A stretch of DNA of 8,886 nt, taken from contig JAKLHH010000242.1 of assembly GCA_022710245.1 (NCBI GenBank), forward strand, positions 1-8,886. Direction: 5' to 3'. This DNA is from Myxococcota bacterium (GTDB taxonomy: Bacteria > Myxococcota > Polyangia > GCA-2747355 > JAKLHH01). Under the pieces are notes generated by a model that saw only the letters and a list, made by a program, of their open reading frames with translations, was not told the DNA's origin and made no database searches. Shown here piece after piece: positions 1-6,903 of this stretch. The position numbers were made by a program, and so were the translations under genes. How positions within the stretch are numbered: the stretch's first letter is position 1; each line of letters opens with the position of its first letter.

Positions 1-452
1 TCGATCTCGTTCATCACCCGGAGCAGGCCGGCGGCGTTGTAGGGAACGCCGAGGCGAGCCGGCGTGATGGCGAAGGTAGCCGATGGCGAGCCGATCTGGA
101 TGTCGCAGCAGAGCACGAGCTCGCAGGCGCCGCCCCAGACCCCGCCCTCGATCATGGCGATGACCGGCGCCGGGAGCTCGCGCACCGCGCGGATCAGCTG
201 CTCCAGCGGGTCGTTGTAGGCGAGGGGGTCTCGGCCCGAGCGCGGGAGCTCGGCGACGTCGTGGCCGGCGGAGAAGACGGCGGCGCCGCGGTTGGCGCGC
301 AGGATGATGGCCCGCACCTGGCGCGCCCGGCAGGTCGTCAGGGCCTCGATGGCCTCGGCGATGAGCGCCCGGCTGAGCGCGTTGCGGCGCAGGTCGTGGT
401 TGAGGATGAGGGTGGCGACGCTGTCCTTGATGTCGAGGATAATGAGGGACAT
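1..452 (-). CDS. scpB: Methylmalonyl-CoA decarboxylase (crotonase superfamily), 3'-truncated by window edge
   Basis: In E. coli this enzyme decarboxylates methylmalonyl-CoA to propionyl-CoA in the cytoplasm, next to methylmalonyl-CoA mutase. The visible part is 150 codons of an enzyme of about 260 residues; the C-terminal part lies beyond base 1. From memory of E. coli ScpB the alignment is nearly ungapped: NALS near residue 24, FSAGHDVAELP at 60-70, GRDPLAYNDPL at 73-83, IEGGVWGGACE at 101-111, and LGVPYN at 134-139. His64, Gly108 and Tyr138 sit at the positions of E. coli His66, Gly110 and Tyr140, residues linked to thioester binding and decarboxylation, with a constant offset of two. This separates it from ordinary enoyl-CoA hydratases, which use a Glu pair. 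The start is the ATG at 452-450; the GGTGGAG just before it is a rather close Shine-Dalgarno match. No mutase gene is visible, so the pathway partner is unknown. The gene is divergent from the lipoprotein at 623. Confidence 0.85.
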   Translation of the reverse strand, partial: MSLIILDIKDSVATLILNHDLRRNALSRALIAEAIEALTTCRARQVRAIILRANRGAAVFSAGHDVAELPRSGRDPLAYNDPLEQLIRAVRELPAPVIAMIEGGVWGGACELVLCCDIQIGSPSATFAITPARLGVPYNAAGLLRVMNEI

Positions 453-622
453 GCTCCACCATGCCCCAGGCAGGTTGGCTCCCGCAAGACGATGGCTCGA
501 GCGAGGTTTGCGCTCGCGCCGAGCCCGCCGGCCGCCCTTCAGGGCGCTGGCCTCGCGGCTGGCTGGCCGCGACGTCCTTCGACCCGCGGCCCTTCCCGAT
601 TGGCAACAACCCGGAGGTGCCC
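453..622. promoter_or_regulatory. Divergent intergenic region with one short inverted repeat
   Basis: These 170 bases separate the divergent decarboxylase and lipoprotein genes, so they should hold both promoters. I see no convincing -35/-10 pair on either strand. A perfect 6-bp inverted repeat (CGAGCG at 498-503, CGCTCG at 511-516, 7-base spacer) and a smaller 5-bp stem with a TTCA loop (533-546) are present. Either could be a minor operator or chance in such GC-rich DNA. A clear ribosome binding site, GGAGG at 613-617, serves the gene starting at 623. Confidence 0.3.
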
Positions 623-1915
623 ATGAGGAGGACGCTGCAGGTGAGCCTGCCGGCGAGTCTGCTGACGCTGATCCTCGGTGTCTATCTCGTCGCCTGCGGC
701 GAGGGCGAGCTGCTCGCGCGAGCGGCCGATGGCTCGCGGTCGCCCGACCGCGACCATCGCGACGGCGCGAAGCTGCCGCCACCCGGCGGCGACGCGGAGG
801 CGGGAGCCGCGCGCGACTCCGGCACGGCCGAGCTCCCCGGCGCGGACCTGAAGACCCCGCCAGCGAGCTTCGGCTTCTACGGCACTCCCTGGCACGCCGA
901 CTCGCTCGGCAACATCCCGCTCGACGGCGAGGGCTACGGCTACGGCTCGCCGGTCGACTACCGCTTCCGCGCGAGCTACACGGGCACGGTGACCGGCGTC
1001 CGCGTCTACCTCATGCACTCGCAGGCGGGCTACGCGGCGGGGACAGGCGGCAGCGTCGCCGTCGAGCTCCACGCCGACGACGGCTCCTCGGGCCACCGCC
1101 CGGCGAGCGCGGTGCTCACCACCGGGCTGCTCTCGAACCCCACGGCGAGCTACTTCCCGCTGATCACCTTCAAGGCGCCGGCGCAGGTGACCGGCGGAGC
1201 GCTCTACCACCTGGTCTGGTCCAACAAGGACCCCAGCCCGAACCAGAACTGGGTCTCGCTCAACTGCCTCTACCAGGAGAAGGGCTCGAGCTACCCGCTG
1301 CAGCCGTTCACGAGCGACCTCGACCTGGCGGTCCTCGATGCCTCGGGCAAGCTCAACCCGGACTACCCGACGACGCCGATCTACTCGCTCTCCTACAGCG
1401 ACGGCCGCTCGCAGGGGGTCGGGTACATGGAGGTCTGGGCCAACCCCGAGGGCCAGGCCACCATCGGCGGCGGCGCGAAGGTGCGCGAGGAGCTCACGGT
1501 GAGCGGCCCCGACCGCACCATCGACCAGGTCACGATCAACCTGAAGCGCACCTCGGGGTCGGGCGCGCTCACCGTGCGGCTCGAGCAGGCGAGCGGCGCC
1601 CTCGTCGAGGAGGGGACGATCGCCAGCTCCGCGGTCGCCACCGACTACGGCTGGGTCACCTACCCGCTCAGCGCGCCGCGGGTGCTGAAGTCCGGCCAGG
1701 GCTACCACCTGGTGCTCAGCGCGCCCGCCGGGACCACCTACCGGGTCTACCCGCTGCGCGACGGGAGCGACGGCTACGAGTTCGCCGAGGGGAGCGTCTT
1801 CGCCGACGGGCGGGCCCAGATCTCGAGCGGCTCGTCGTGGACCGGGTGGACCTACTGGGGCGAGACGAACCGCAGCGAGGCGGACCTGCAGCTCTACTTC
1901 CGCGTGGTGCCCTGA
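623..1915 (+). CDS. Lipoprotein with two related beta-sandwich-like modules, function unknown
   Basis: I do not recognise a named family. The 430-aa product begins with a short positive n-region (MRRT), a hydrophobic stretch, and the lipobox LVAC at 22-25, so Cys25 should be lipidated and the protein anchored at a cell-envelope membrane, facing outward or into the periplasm. Residues 26-80 form an Asp/Arg/Gly/Pro/Ala-rich tether typical of myxobacterial lipoproteins. The rest splits into two modules, about 105-205 and 285-385. They share the order: strand ending in GVRVYL or QVTINL, a GSVAVELHADDG or GALTVRLEQASG strand pair, an APAQVTGGALYHLVWS or APRVLKSGQGYHLVLS segment. This looks like an internal duplication of a carbohydrate-binding-like beta-sandwich. 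The C-terminus is aromatic and Ser/Gly-rich. ATG at 623 is chosen over upstream in-frame codons because of the GGAGG with 5-base spacing and because it puts the signal peptide at the N-terminus. A role in surface or polysaccharide binding is only inference. Confidence 0.83.
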   Translation: MRRTLQVSLPASLLTLILGVYLVACGEGELLARAADGSRSPDRDHRDGAKLPPPGGDAEAGAARDSGTAELPGADLKTPPASFGFYGTPWHADSLGNIPLDGEGYGYGSPVDYRFRASYTGTVTGVRVYLMHSQAGYAAGTGGSVAVELHADDGSSGHRPASAVLTTGLLSNPTASYFPLITFKAPAQVTGGALYHLVWSNKDPSPNQNWVSLNCLYQEKGSSYPLQPFTSDLDLAVLDASGKLNPDYPTTPIYSLSYSDGRSQGVGYMEVWANPEGQATIGGGAKVREELTVSGPDRTIDQVTINLKRTSGSGALTVRLEQASGALVEEGTIASSAVATDYGWVTYPLSAPRVLKSGQGYHLVLSAPAGTTYRVYPLRDGSDGYEFAEGSVFADGRAQISSGSSWTGWTYWGETNRSEADLQLYFRVVP

Positions 1916-1926
1916 CTCCCTCGCCC

Positions 1927-2034
1927 CGAGCTCAACGCCCGAGGTAGCGCTTGAGCCAGTCGCGCATGGTGCGGCACCAGCGAGCTCAACGCCCGAGGTA
2001 GCGCTTGAGCCAGTCGCGCATGGTGCGCCACCAG
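1927..2034 (-). repeat. 54-bp tandem duplication of the peptidase gene 3' end including its stop
   Basis: Copies at 1981-2034 and 1927-1980 match at 53 of 54 positions (the difference is 1974 G versus 2028 C). The right copy holds the last 15 codons and TGA of the S9 peptidase gene; the left copy is outside the gene. The period is a multiple of three, so the second TGA (1934-1932) is in the same frame. Reading past the first stop would add 17 residues that repeat the natural C-terminus MRDWLKRYLGR. The unit fills most of the 70-base gap between the convergent lipoprotein and peptidase genes. Confidence 0.95.
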
Positions 2035-4010
2035 AGGTCGATGTTCTGCGGCTTCTGGACGAAGTGATCCTCGTCGGGGAAGTAGAGGAAGCGCGAGGGC
2101 ACGCCCTGCCGCTGCAGCGCGGTGAAGAGCTGCATGCCCTGCTCCACCGGCACCCGGTAGTCGCGCTGGCCGTGGATGACCAGCGTCGGGGTCTTCAGCT
2201 TCTCGGCGTAGGAGTGCGGCGAGAGCTTGCGGTAGAGGGCGCGGTTGGTCCACGGGGTCCCGCGCAGCTCCCACTCGGGGAACCAGAGCTCCTCGGTGGA
2301 GCCGAACTTCGACTCCAGGTTGAAGAGCCCCGCGTGCGAGATGAGGCAGCTGAAGCGCGCGCTGTGGGTGGCGATCCAGTTGACCAGGTAGCCGCCGTAG
2401 GACGCGCCCGCCGCGCAGATCTTCTTGCCGTCGACGAAGGGCTGGCTCGCCAGCCAGTCGACGCCCTTCATCACGTCCTCGTAGGGGCGCCCGCCCCAGT
2501 CGCCGCTGATGGCGTCGGTGAAGGCCTGGCCGAAGCCGAGGCTGCCGTGGAAGTTCACCCCGAGGACGAGGTAGCCGGCGCTGGCGAACATGGCCAGGTT
2601 CCAGCGCGGGTGGAAGTCGGCGCCGGTCATCCCCTGCGGCCCGCCGTGGATCATCACCAGCGCGGGCAGGCGCTGGCCGGGGCGCGCGCCGGGCGGCCGG
2701 AGCAGCACCGCGTGGATCTTCTTGCCGCCCGCGCCGGGGAACCAGACGTGCTCGGCGGCCCGCAGCCTGTACTTCTTCGTCAGCCACTCGTTGAGGTGGG
2801 TGAGGGCGCGCTTCTGCTTGCCGTCGGCCGAGAGCGCGACGAGCTCGGGCGGCCGCTCGGAGGCCTCGTCGATCACCACCAGCCGGCCGTCCTTCGCGAG
2901 CGCGAGCTCCTTGACGTAGAGGCCTCGCGTCAGCTGGGTGACCCCGGCCGGCGTCGCCTGGAAGACCTCCACCTGGCCCTGGTGCGGGGCGGTGAAGAGC
3001 AGGCGCGTGCTGTCCTTGCTCCACCGCAGGCCGAGCGGGTGGCCGTCCCAGCCGCGGCTCCACTCGCTGACCTTGCCGCTGGCGCGGTCGAGGACGAGGA
3101 CGCGCGGGCGGTCGGCCTCGAAGCCCGGCCGCTCCATCGAGAGCCAGGCGAGGAGCTTGCCGTCGGGCGAGTAGCGCGGCTCGAAGTCGTTGCCCTTGCC
3201 CGTCGAGATCCGGCGCGGCTTGCCGCCGGCGAGCGGCACCTCGAAGAGGTCGTTGTTGGTCGAGGTGGCGACGACCTGGTCCGTGTTGCTCACGTAGGCG
3301 AGCGCCTTGCCGTCGGGGGAGAAGGCGTAGTCCGGGTTGCCGCCGAGCGCGAGCGGCGGCGCGTCGTGCGGCCCCGGGGTCAGGTCGCGCGGCTTGCCCC
3401 CGGCCGCCGGCACGACGAAGACGTGCGCGCGCTTCTCGTCGCGCCACTCGTTCCAGTGGCGAAAGAGGAGCCCGTCGTAGACGCGCGCCTGCACCTTGCT
3501 CTCGCCGTCGGCCTTGGCCCGCCTCGCGTTGCACGCCTCGTCCTTGCAGCTCGGGTAGACGCTGGCGACGAAGGCCAGGTGCTTGCCGTCCGGCGACCAG
3601 AGCGGCCCCGAGGCGCCGCCGGGGACGCGCGTGAGCTGGGTCGCCTCGCCGCCGTCGACGGGGATCAGCCAGAGCTGCGGCTCGCCCGCGCGCGAGGAGA
3701 CGAAGGCGATGGTCCGCCCGTCGGGGGAGAAGGCGGGCGCGCTGTTGCTGCCCGAGGCCGCCGTGAGCTGGCGGAGCGCACCTCCCGCGGTGGGGGCCAG
3801 GTAGAGGTTGCTCTCGCGCTTGTTCTTGTCCCAGCTCGCCTGCGCGACAGAGAAGGCCACGCGCGCGCCGTCGGGCGCCAGCGCGAGGCCGCTCACCCAC
3901 TTGACCGAGAGCAGGTCCTTGACGCTGATCGGCTCGGCCCGTGCGGGCAGCGCGAGCGAGAGGGTGAGGGCCGCGGCGAGCGCGGCAGGCAAGGCGGTTC
4001 GGATCGTCAT
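1986..4010 (-). CDS. Secreted S9 family prolyl-oligopeptidase-type serine peptidase (S9C/DPP5-like)
   Basis: The 674-aa product should cleave short peptides outside the cytoplasm, as S9C dipeptidyl- or acylaminoacyl-peptidases do. Residues 1-25 are a Sec signal peptide ending ALPARA, before EPISVKDLL. Residues 40-400 form the beta-propeller that gates the active site, with TolB/PD40-type blades marked by FSPDGRTIAF (94-103), WSPDGKHLAF (138-147), FSPDGKALAY (230-239) and YSPDGKLLAW (280-289). The C-terminal alpha/beta hydrolase domain has HGGP at 455-458 (oxyanion region), the nucleophile elbow GASYGG with Ser537, Asp617 in GQRDYRVP and His649 in DEDHF, so the triad is complete. Cys155 and Cys160 in a blade loop could form a disulfide. 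ATG at 4010 is supported by GAGGAG seven bases upstream and by the signal peptide; a longer upstream frame lacks both. The gene is divergent from the SAHH-like gene. Its 3' end is duplicated downstream. The exact substrate (DPP5 or acylpeptide) cannot be decided here. Confidence 0.93.
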   Translation of the reverse strand: MTIRTALPAALAAALTLSLALPARAEPISVKDLLSVKWVSGLALAPDGARVAFSVAQASWDKNKRESNLYLAPTAGGALRQLTAASGSNSAPAFSPDGRTIAFVSSRAGEPQLWLIPVDGGEATQLTRVPGGASGPLWSPDGKHLAFVASVYPSCKDEACNARRAKADGESKVQARVYDGLLFRHWNEWRDEKRAHVFVVPAAGGKPRDLTPGPHDAPPLALGGNPDYAFSPDGKALAYVSNTDQVVATSTNNDLFEVPLAGGKPRRISTGKGNDFEPRYSPDGKLLAWLSMERPGFEADRPRVLVLDRASGKVSEWSRGWDGHPLGLRWSKDSTRLLFTAPHQGQVEVFQATPAGVTQLTRGLYVKELALAKDGRLVVIDEASERPPELVALSADGKQKRALTHLNEWLTKKYRLRAAEHVWFPGAGGKKIHAVLLRPPGARPGQRLPALVMIHGGPQGMTGADFHPRWNLAMFASAGYLVLGVNFHGSLGFGQAFTDAISGDWGGRPYEDVMKGVDWLASQPFVDGKKICAAGASYGGYLVNWIATHSARFSCLISHAGLFNLESKFGSTEELWFPEWELRGTPWTNRALYRKLSPHSYAEKLKTPTLVIHGQRDYRVPVEQGMQLFTALQRQGVPSRFLYFPDEDHFVQKPQNIDLWWRTMRDWLKRYLGR

Positions 4011-4035
4011 CGGCTGGCTCCTCGAGTGCGGGCCG

Positions 4036-4065
4036 ACTATAGCGGGAGCTACCAGGGCGCGGAAA
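4036..4065 (-). promoter_or_regulatory. Possible sigma70-type promoter for the S9 peptidase gene
   Basis: On the minus strand TATAGT (4041-4036) matches five of six bases of the -10 consensus and stands out in this GC-rich DNA. A weak -35 candidate TTTCCG (4065-4060) lies 18 bases upstream. Transcription would start near 4029, giving a leader of about 20 bases that holds the GAGGAG ribosome binding site at 4023-4018. The -35 is poor, so only the -10 is persuasive. Confidence 0.45.
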
Positions 4066-4091
4066 GGGTGCTCCTGCTCGGCCCGGAGCCC

Positions 4092-4112
4092 GTGGCGGAG
4101 CCTGCTCGCCAC
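4092..4112. other. Inverted repeat in divergent promoter region
   Basis: GTGGCG at 4092-4097 pairs with CGCCAC at 4107-4112, with a further G-T pair possible inside and a small loop. It lies between the divergent peptidase and SAHH-like genes, upstream of the proposed peptidase promoter. No T-run follows on either strand, so it is not a standard terminator. It could be an operator or chance. Confidence 0.25.
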
Positions 4113-4187
4113 CGCGCCCGGTGGGGACTGCGCATCTGACCACTCCGGTTGCCGCCCGGCCGGCCGCGACCACCCAAGCAACTGGAA

Positions 4188-4205
4188 CCGCTGCCTGCTC
4201 AGCGG
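4188..4205 (+). other. Perfect 6-bp hairpin just upstream of the SAHH-like gene
   Basis: CCGCTG (4188-4193) and CAGCGG (4200-4205) flank a 6-base loop, ending 27 bases before the ATG at 4233. It may lie in the leader of the downstream gene. That gene has no good ribosome binding site, so local structure could matter, but there is no direct evidence. Confidence 0.25.
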
Positions 4206-4232
4206 GCCTGCTTCTTGCTGGACTGACTCCGG

Positions 4233-6584
4233 ATGCTCGCGTCACTTCGATCCAGGGCGCTCGTCACCCTCCTCGTCCTCGCTGCGGCCCCCGCGCTCGC
4301 GAGGCCCGGGGAGAGGCCCGCTCCGCGCCCCCAGGTCGACCCGCAGCTGCGTCCGCTCCTCCGCCTGATCAAGCAGATCCAGGCCTCCCCCTCCGTGCAG
4401 ACGGCGCCGTGGCCCATCGACCCGGGTCCCATCCGCGGCGGCGCCCGCTCCTGGGCCCTGCCTGCGAGCGGGCTGGTCGCGGTGGTCGGCTCCTACGACC
4501 GCTTCCCGCGCGGGGAGGTCCCGCCGACGCCCGCCCTGGTCGTCCGCGCGCCGTTCCCGCGCGGGACCAGGCTGAAGGTGCCGGGCCTCGGCGAGCTCGC
4601 GGTGACCGAGGACACCTCCCGCCCCGGCAACGAAGGGAAGGTCGCCTCGGTGAGCTGGATGGGCCGCGACTCGCGCGGCGCCCTGCGCCTCTACTCGGTC
4701 GCGCTGCCGACCGACCTCGTCCGTTCGACCGTCCCGCGGACGGCTCCCGCGCCGGACGCGCGCCGCGCCACCATGCAGCTGCCGCCGGGACCGCTCGAGC
4801 TGGCTGCCCTCGACCTCGACGGCGATCGGCTCGACGTCACCTTCAAGAACGAGCAGGGCCGCCGCTTCCGCTACTCGCGGCCGGCGCCCTTCCCGGTCGG
4901 CAAGGCGACCGCCTCCGAGGTCTTCACCCGCCTCGGCGAGATCATCTCCTACGCCTACGAGGCGCAGCGCGTCCCGCAGGCCGCCGGCGCGCTGCCCCCG
5001 CTGAGGAGCGGTGAGCGGCGAGCCCGCGAGCCGGGCGCCGCGAGCCCCTCCCCGGCCACCGGCTCCTCGAGGACCGCGAGCGCGAGCGCCAGCGCCAGCG
5101 TCCCCGCGCCGGCCGCGGTCGCGCCCCCTGTGACGGGCGCGCCGCGCCTGAGCGCCCCTCCCATGCGCGCCTTCGCCTCCCTCGTCGCCCGTCACGCCCC
5201 GGGCCAGCCGCTCGCCGGCTTCCACGTCTTCGGGGTGCAGCACCTCCTCGGCTCCACCGGCCCGCTGCTGCGGGCGCTGGCGAGCTCGGGCGTGCCGCCC
5301 TCGCGCATCACCGTCCTCGGCAAGCCCTACTCGCAGCACGCCGGGGTGATGAGCGAGCTGCGCCAGGAGGGCTTCAACGTCCTCGAGTCGCAGCGACGCA
5401 CCTCCGAGCAGGTCCCGCGCCTGGCCCAGGGGGTGATCGACACGCTCCTCGCCGATCCCGCGGCGAAGGTGCTCCTCGTCGACGACGGCGGCGACCTCAT
5501 CCGCCGCGTCCTCGAGCTGATCAACCAGTCGGGCGTGCCGCGCGGGCTGGGCAAGCGCATCGTCGCCGTCGAGCAGACCTCCGCCGGCCTGGCGATGGTC
5601 AAGGCCACCCACACCGTCTTCGGGATCGCGGCGACGCAGGGGAGCACCACGCACGAGAGCTTCACCACCATGAAGGTCGCCGACTCCTGGGGCAAGGTGA
5701 AGAAGGAGACGCCGCTGATCGGGCGCTCCGTCACCCAGAGCGTCCTCGAGAAGCTCGCCGAGCTGCGCGGCCGCGGCGTCCCCGGCCTCGACCCGCAGGC
5801 GGGTCCGGTCCGCGTGCTCCTCGTCGGCTACGGCAAGATCGGGCGGGCGACCACGCTCGAGCTGCGGCGGCAGGGCTACGAGGTGGCGATGGCGGACCGC
5901 GGGGACGCGCTGCCGCGCACGCTGGGTGCGCCACCGCCCCGCTGGGTGCAGCAGGCCATCCGCCGCGACCGCATCCTCTACTTCCGCAGCGCGCGCGCCG
6001 GGGTCCGCTCCTACCGGCCGCAGGTGGTGGTGACCGCGAGCGGCCGCGAGTGCCTGGGCCTCGACGACCTCGGCTGGGTGGCTCACACGCCGGGGCGGCG
6101 CCTGGTGGTCCTCAACGCCGCCTCCGAGTGGTCCGACTTCCCGCAGCTGCAGGCGCTCGCCGCCCGGCTCGAGGCGAGCGGCCGCGCGCCGCGGACCTTC
6201 GCCGGGGTGCCGCTGACGCCGAACCGGCTCCTGCCGGCGCGCTCCGACCAGGTGATCCCGGCGCCGGGCGGGGGCGAGGTGCTCCTCGCCGACGGCGGCG
6301 CGCCGCTCAACCTGGCGAAGATCGTCAGGCGCGAGGTGCGCGGGGAGGGCGGCCAGCTCCACGTCGTCGAGGAGCAGGTCGCCGACCCGATCCCCTCGCG
6401 GTACATCCAGCTGACGCGCGGCCTGCTCTACCTGGCCGCGGTGCAGGGGGCGCGCCTGCTGCAGAAGGGCACCGCCCGGGAGCTCGCCGCGCTGCCGCTC
6501 CGCGAGCAGCGTCGCTTCGTCCATGACATCCAGGCGGAGCTCCGCGGCTCGGGGCTGGCCAGCCTCGGCGACGCGCGGTTCTGA
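4233..6584 (+). CDS. Exported protein with C-terminal S-adenosylhomocysteine-hydrolase-like domain
   Basis: The 783-aa product has a signal peptide (basic n-region, ALVTLLVLAAAPALA core, likely cut after Ala23). Residues 30-245 are a beta-rich domain I do not recognise, with a DLDGD motif at 194-198. Residues 250-310 are an Ala/Ser/Pro-rich linker. From about 325 the order of motifs follows S-adenosylhomocysteine hydrolase: VQHLLGSTGPLLRAL (His337 at the place of human His55), LLVDDGGDL at 414-422 (as LILDDGGDL), AVEQTSAG with Glu447 (as human Glu156), VADSWGKVKK at 482-491 (Lys488 as Lys186), the NAD-type Rossmann motif VGYGKIG at 531-537, and VLLADGG at 683-689. Changes include Glu492/Thr493 for human Asp190/Asn191, Ser631 near human His301, and loss of the C-terminal GHPSF motif. 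It is therefore probably not a housekeeping enzyme; true activity is unknown. An in-frame TGA at 4224-4226 makes ATG 4233 the natural start, though its ribosome binding site is weak. Normal SAH hydrolases are cytoplasmic, about 430-490 aa. Confidence 0.82.
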   Translation: MLASLRSRALVTLLVLAAAPALARPGERPAPRPQVDPQLRPLLRLIKQIQASPSVQTAPWPIDPGPIRGGARSWALPASGLVAVVGSYDRFPRGEVPPTPALVVRAPFPRGTRLKVPGLGELAVTEDTSRPGNEGKVASVSWMGRDSRGALRLYSVALPTDLVRSTVPRTAPAPDARRATMQLPPGPLELAALDLDGDRLDVTFKNEQGRRFRYSRPAPFPVGKATASEVFTRLGEIISYAYEAQRVPQAAGALPPLRSGERRAREPGAASPSPATGSSRTASASASASVPAPAAVAPPVTGAPRLSAPPMRAFASLVARHAPGQPLAGFHVFGVQHLLGSTGPLLRALASSGVPPSRITVLGKPYSQHAGVMSELRQEGFNVLESQRRTSEQVPRLAQGVIDTLLADPAAKVLLVDDGGDLIRRVLELINQSGVPRGLGKRIVAVEQTSAGLAMVKATHTVFGIAATQGSTTHESFTTMKVADSWGKVKKETPLIGRSVTQSVLEKLAELRGRGVPGLDPQAGPVRVLLVGYGKIGRATTLELRRQGYEVAMADRGDALPRTLGAPPPRWVQQAIRRDRILYFRSARAGVRSYRPQVVVTASGRECLGLDDLGWVAHTPGRRLVVLNAASEWSDFPQLQALAARLEASGRAPRTFAGVPLTPNRLLPARSDQVIPAPGGGEVLLADGGAPLNLAKIVRREVRGEGGQLHVVEEQVADPIPSRYIQLTRGLLYLAAVQGARLLQKGTARELAALPLREQRRFVHDIQAELRGSGLASLGDARF
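5076..5099 (+). repeat. Hexanucleotide repeat in linker of the SAHH-like gene
   Basis: Two GCGAGC units are followed by two GCCAGC units, coding for four Ala-Ser pairs in the low-complexity linker between the N-terminal domain and the SAHH-like domain. Each unit is two codons, so copy-number change would only lengthen or shorten the linker. Confidence 0.7.
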
Positions 6585-6762
6585 AGCAGGCCGACTGCAC
6601 CAGGAAGGGGCGACGGCCCACCCCCTATCAACAACACCCAGCATGCGGCGCGCCGGCCTCCTCCTCCTGCTCGTTGCGGTCTCTGGTGCTCGTTGCTCCG
6701 CCGGGCGCTGTGGGTGACTGACGAGGCATCTGCGCCGTCCCCACCGCCGTGCCGGGGTCGAA
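6585..6762. other. Convergent intergenic stretch with a 24-codon signal-peptide-like frame
   Basis: This stretch lies between the SAHH-like gene and the repeats behind the LamG lipoprotein gene. I find no hairpin followed by a T-run. On the plus strand, ATG 6643 to TGA 6717 encodes 24 residues beginning MRRAGLLLLLVAVSGA, a credible signal-peptide core, followed by three Cys in SAGRC-like sequence. It lacks a ribosome binding site, so it may be the remnant 5' end of a lost exported-protein gene, a very small protein, or chance. Confidence 0.25.
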
Positions 6763-6903
6763 CCGAGAGCGTCTCGACCGAGAGCGTCTCCTCGACCGGA
6801 CGTTGCCGCTCAGAGCCTCGCCTCGGCTCCGACGCTGACGATCAGAGCCTCTCCTCGGCTCCGACGCTGAGGATCAGAGCGTCTCCTCGACCCCGAAGCT
6901 GAC
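6763..6903 (-). repeat. Degenerate 32-bp tandem repeat of the LamG lipoprotein gene 3' end
   Basis: Reading the minus strand, the last codons and TGA of the lipoprotein gene (6903-6872) are followed by two full 32-base copies (6871-6840 and 6839-6808), a decayed 30-base copy (6807-6778) and a 15-base fragment (6777-6763). The gene copy and first downstream copy differ at five positions; the two downstream copies differ at three. The decayed copy keeps a 17-base exact match to the gene copy (GGTCGAGGAGACGCTCT). Each full unit holds CTCTGA, so TGA recurs at 6876, 6844 and 6812. Because 32 is not a multiple of three, the three stops fall in three different frames. Confidence 0.92.

Noticed and set aside
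292..1947. 551-codon plus-strand open frame overlapping the decarboxylase and lipoprotein genes
   Set aside because: The translation is Arg/Ala/Gly-rich low complexity with no motif and overlaps two well-supported genes; it is a shadow of GC-rich codon use.
1916..2034. Intrinsic terminator or CRISPR-like array at the 54-bp repeats
   Set aside because: Two adjacent copies with no spacer, no strong hairpin and no T-run; each copy is simply the peptidase gene end.
2064..4139. 691-codon plus-strand open frame antisense to the S9 peptidase
   Set aside because: The opposite strand has an intact catalytic triad, signal peptide and ribosome binding site; this frame is compositionally biased and motif-free.
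4184..4189. GGAACC as an ECF sigma factor -35 element upstream of the SAHH-like gene
   Set aside because: No matching -10 element at 15-17 bases, and a hexamer like this is expected by chance.
4242..6644. 800-codon minus-strand open frame antisense to the SAHH-like gene
   Set aside because: Arg/Gly/Ala/Asp-rich sequence without recognisable domains; the plus-strand gene carries the conserved motifs.
6749..6775. tRNA T-arm-like sequence (GGTTCGACCCC on the minus strand)
   Set aside because: The arms beside the TTCGA do not pair, and no anticodon arm, acceptor stem or CCA end can be found around it.
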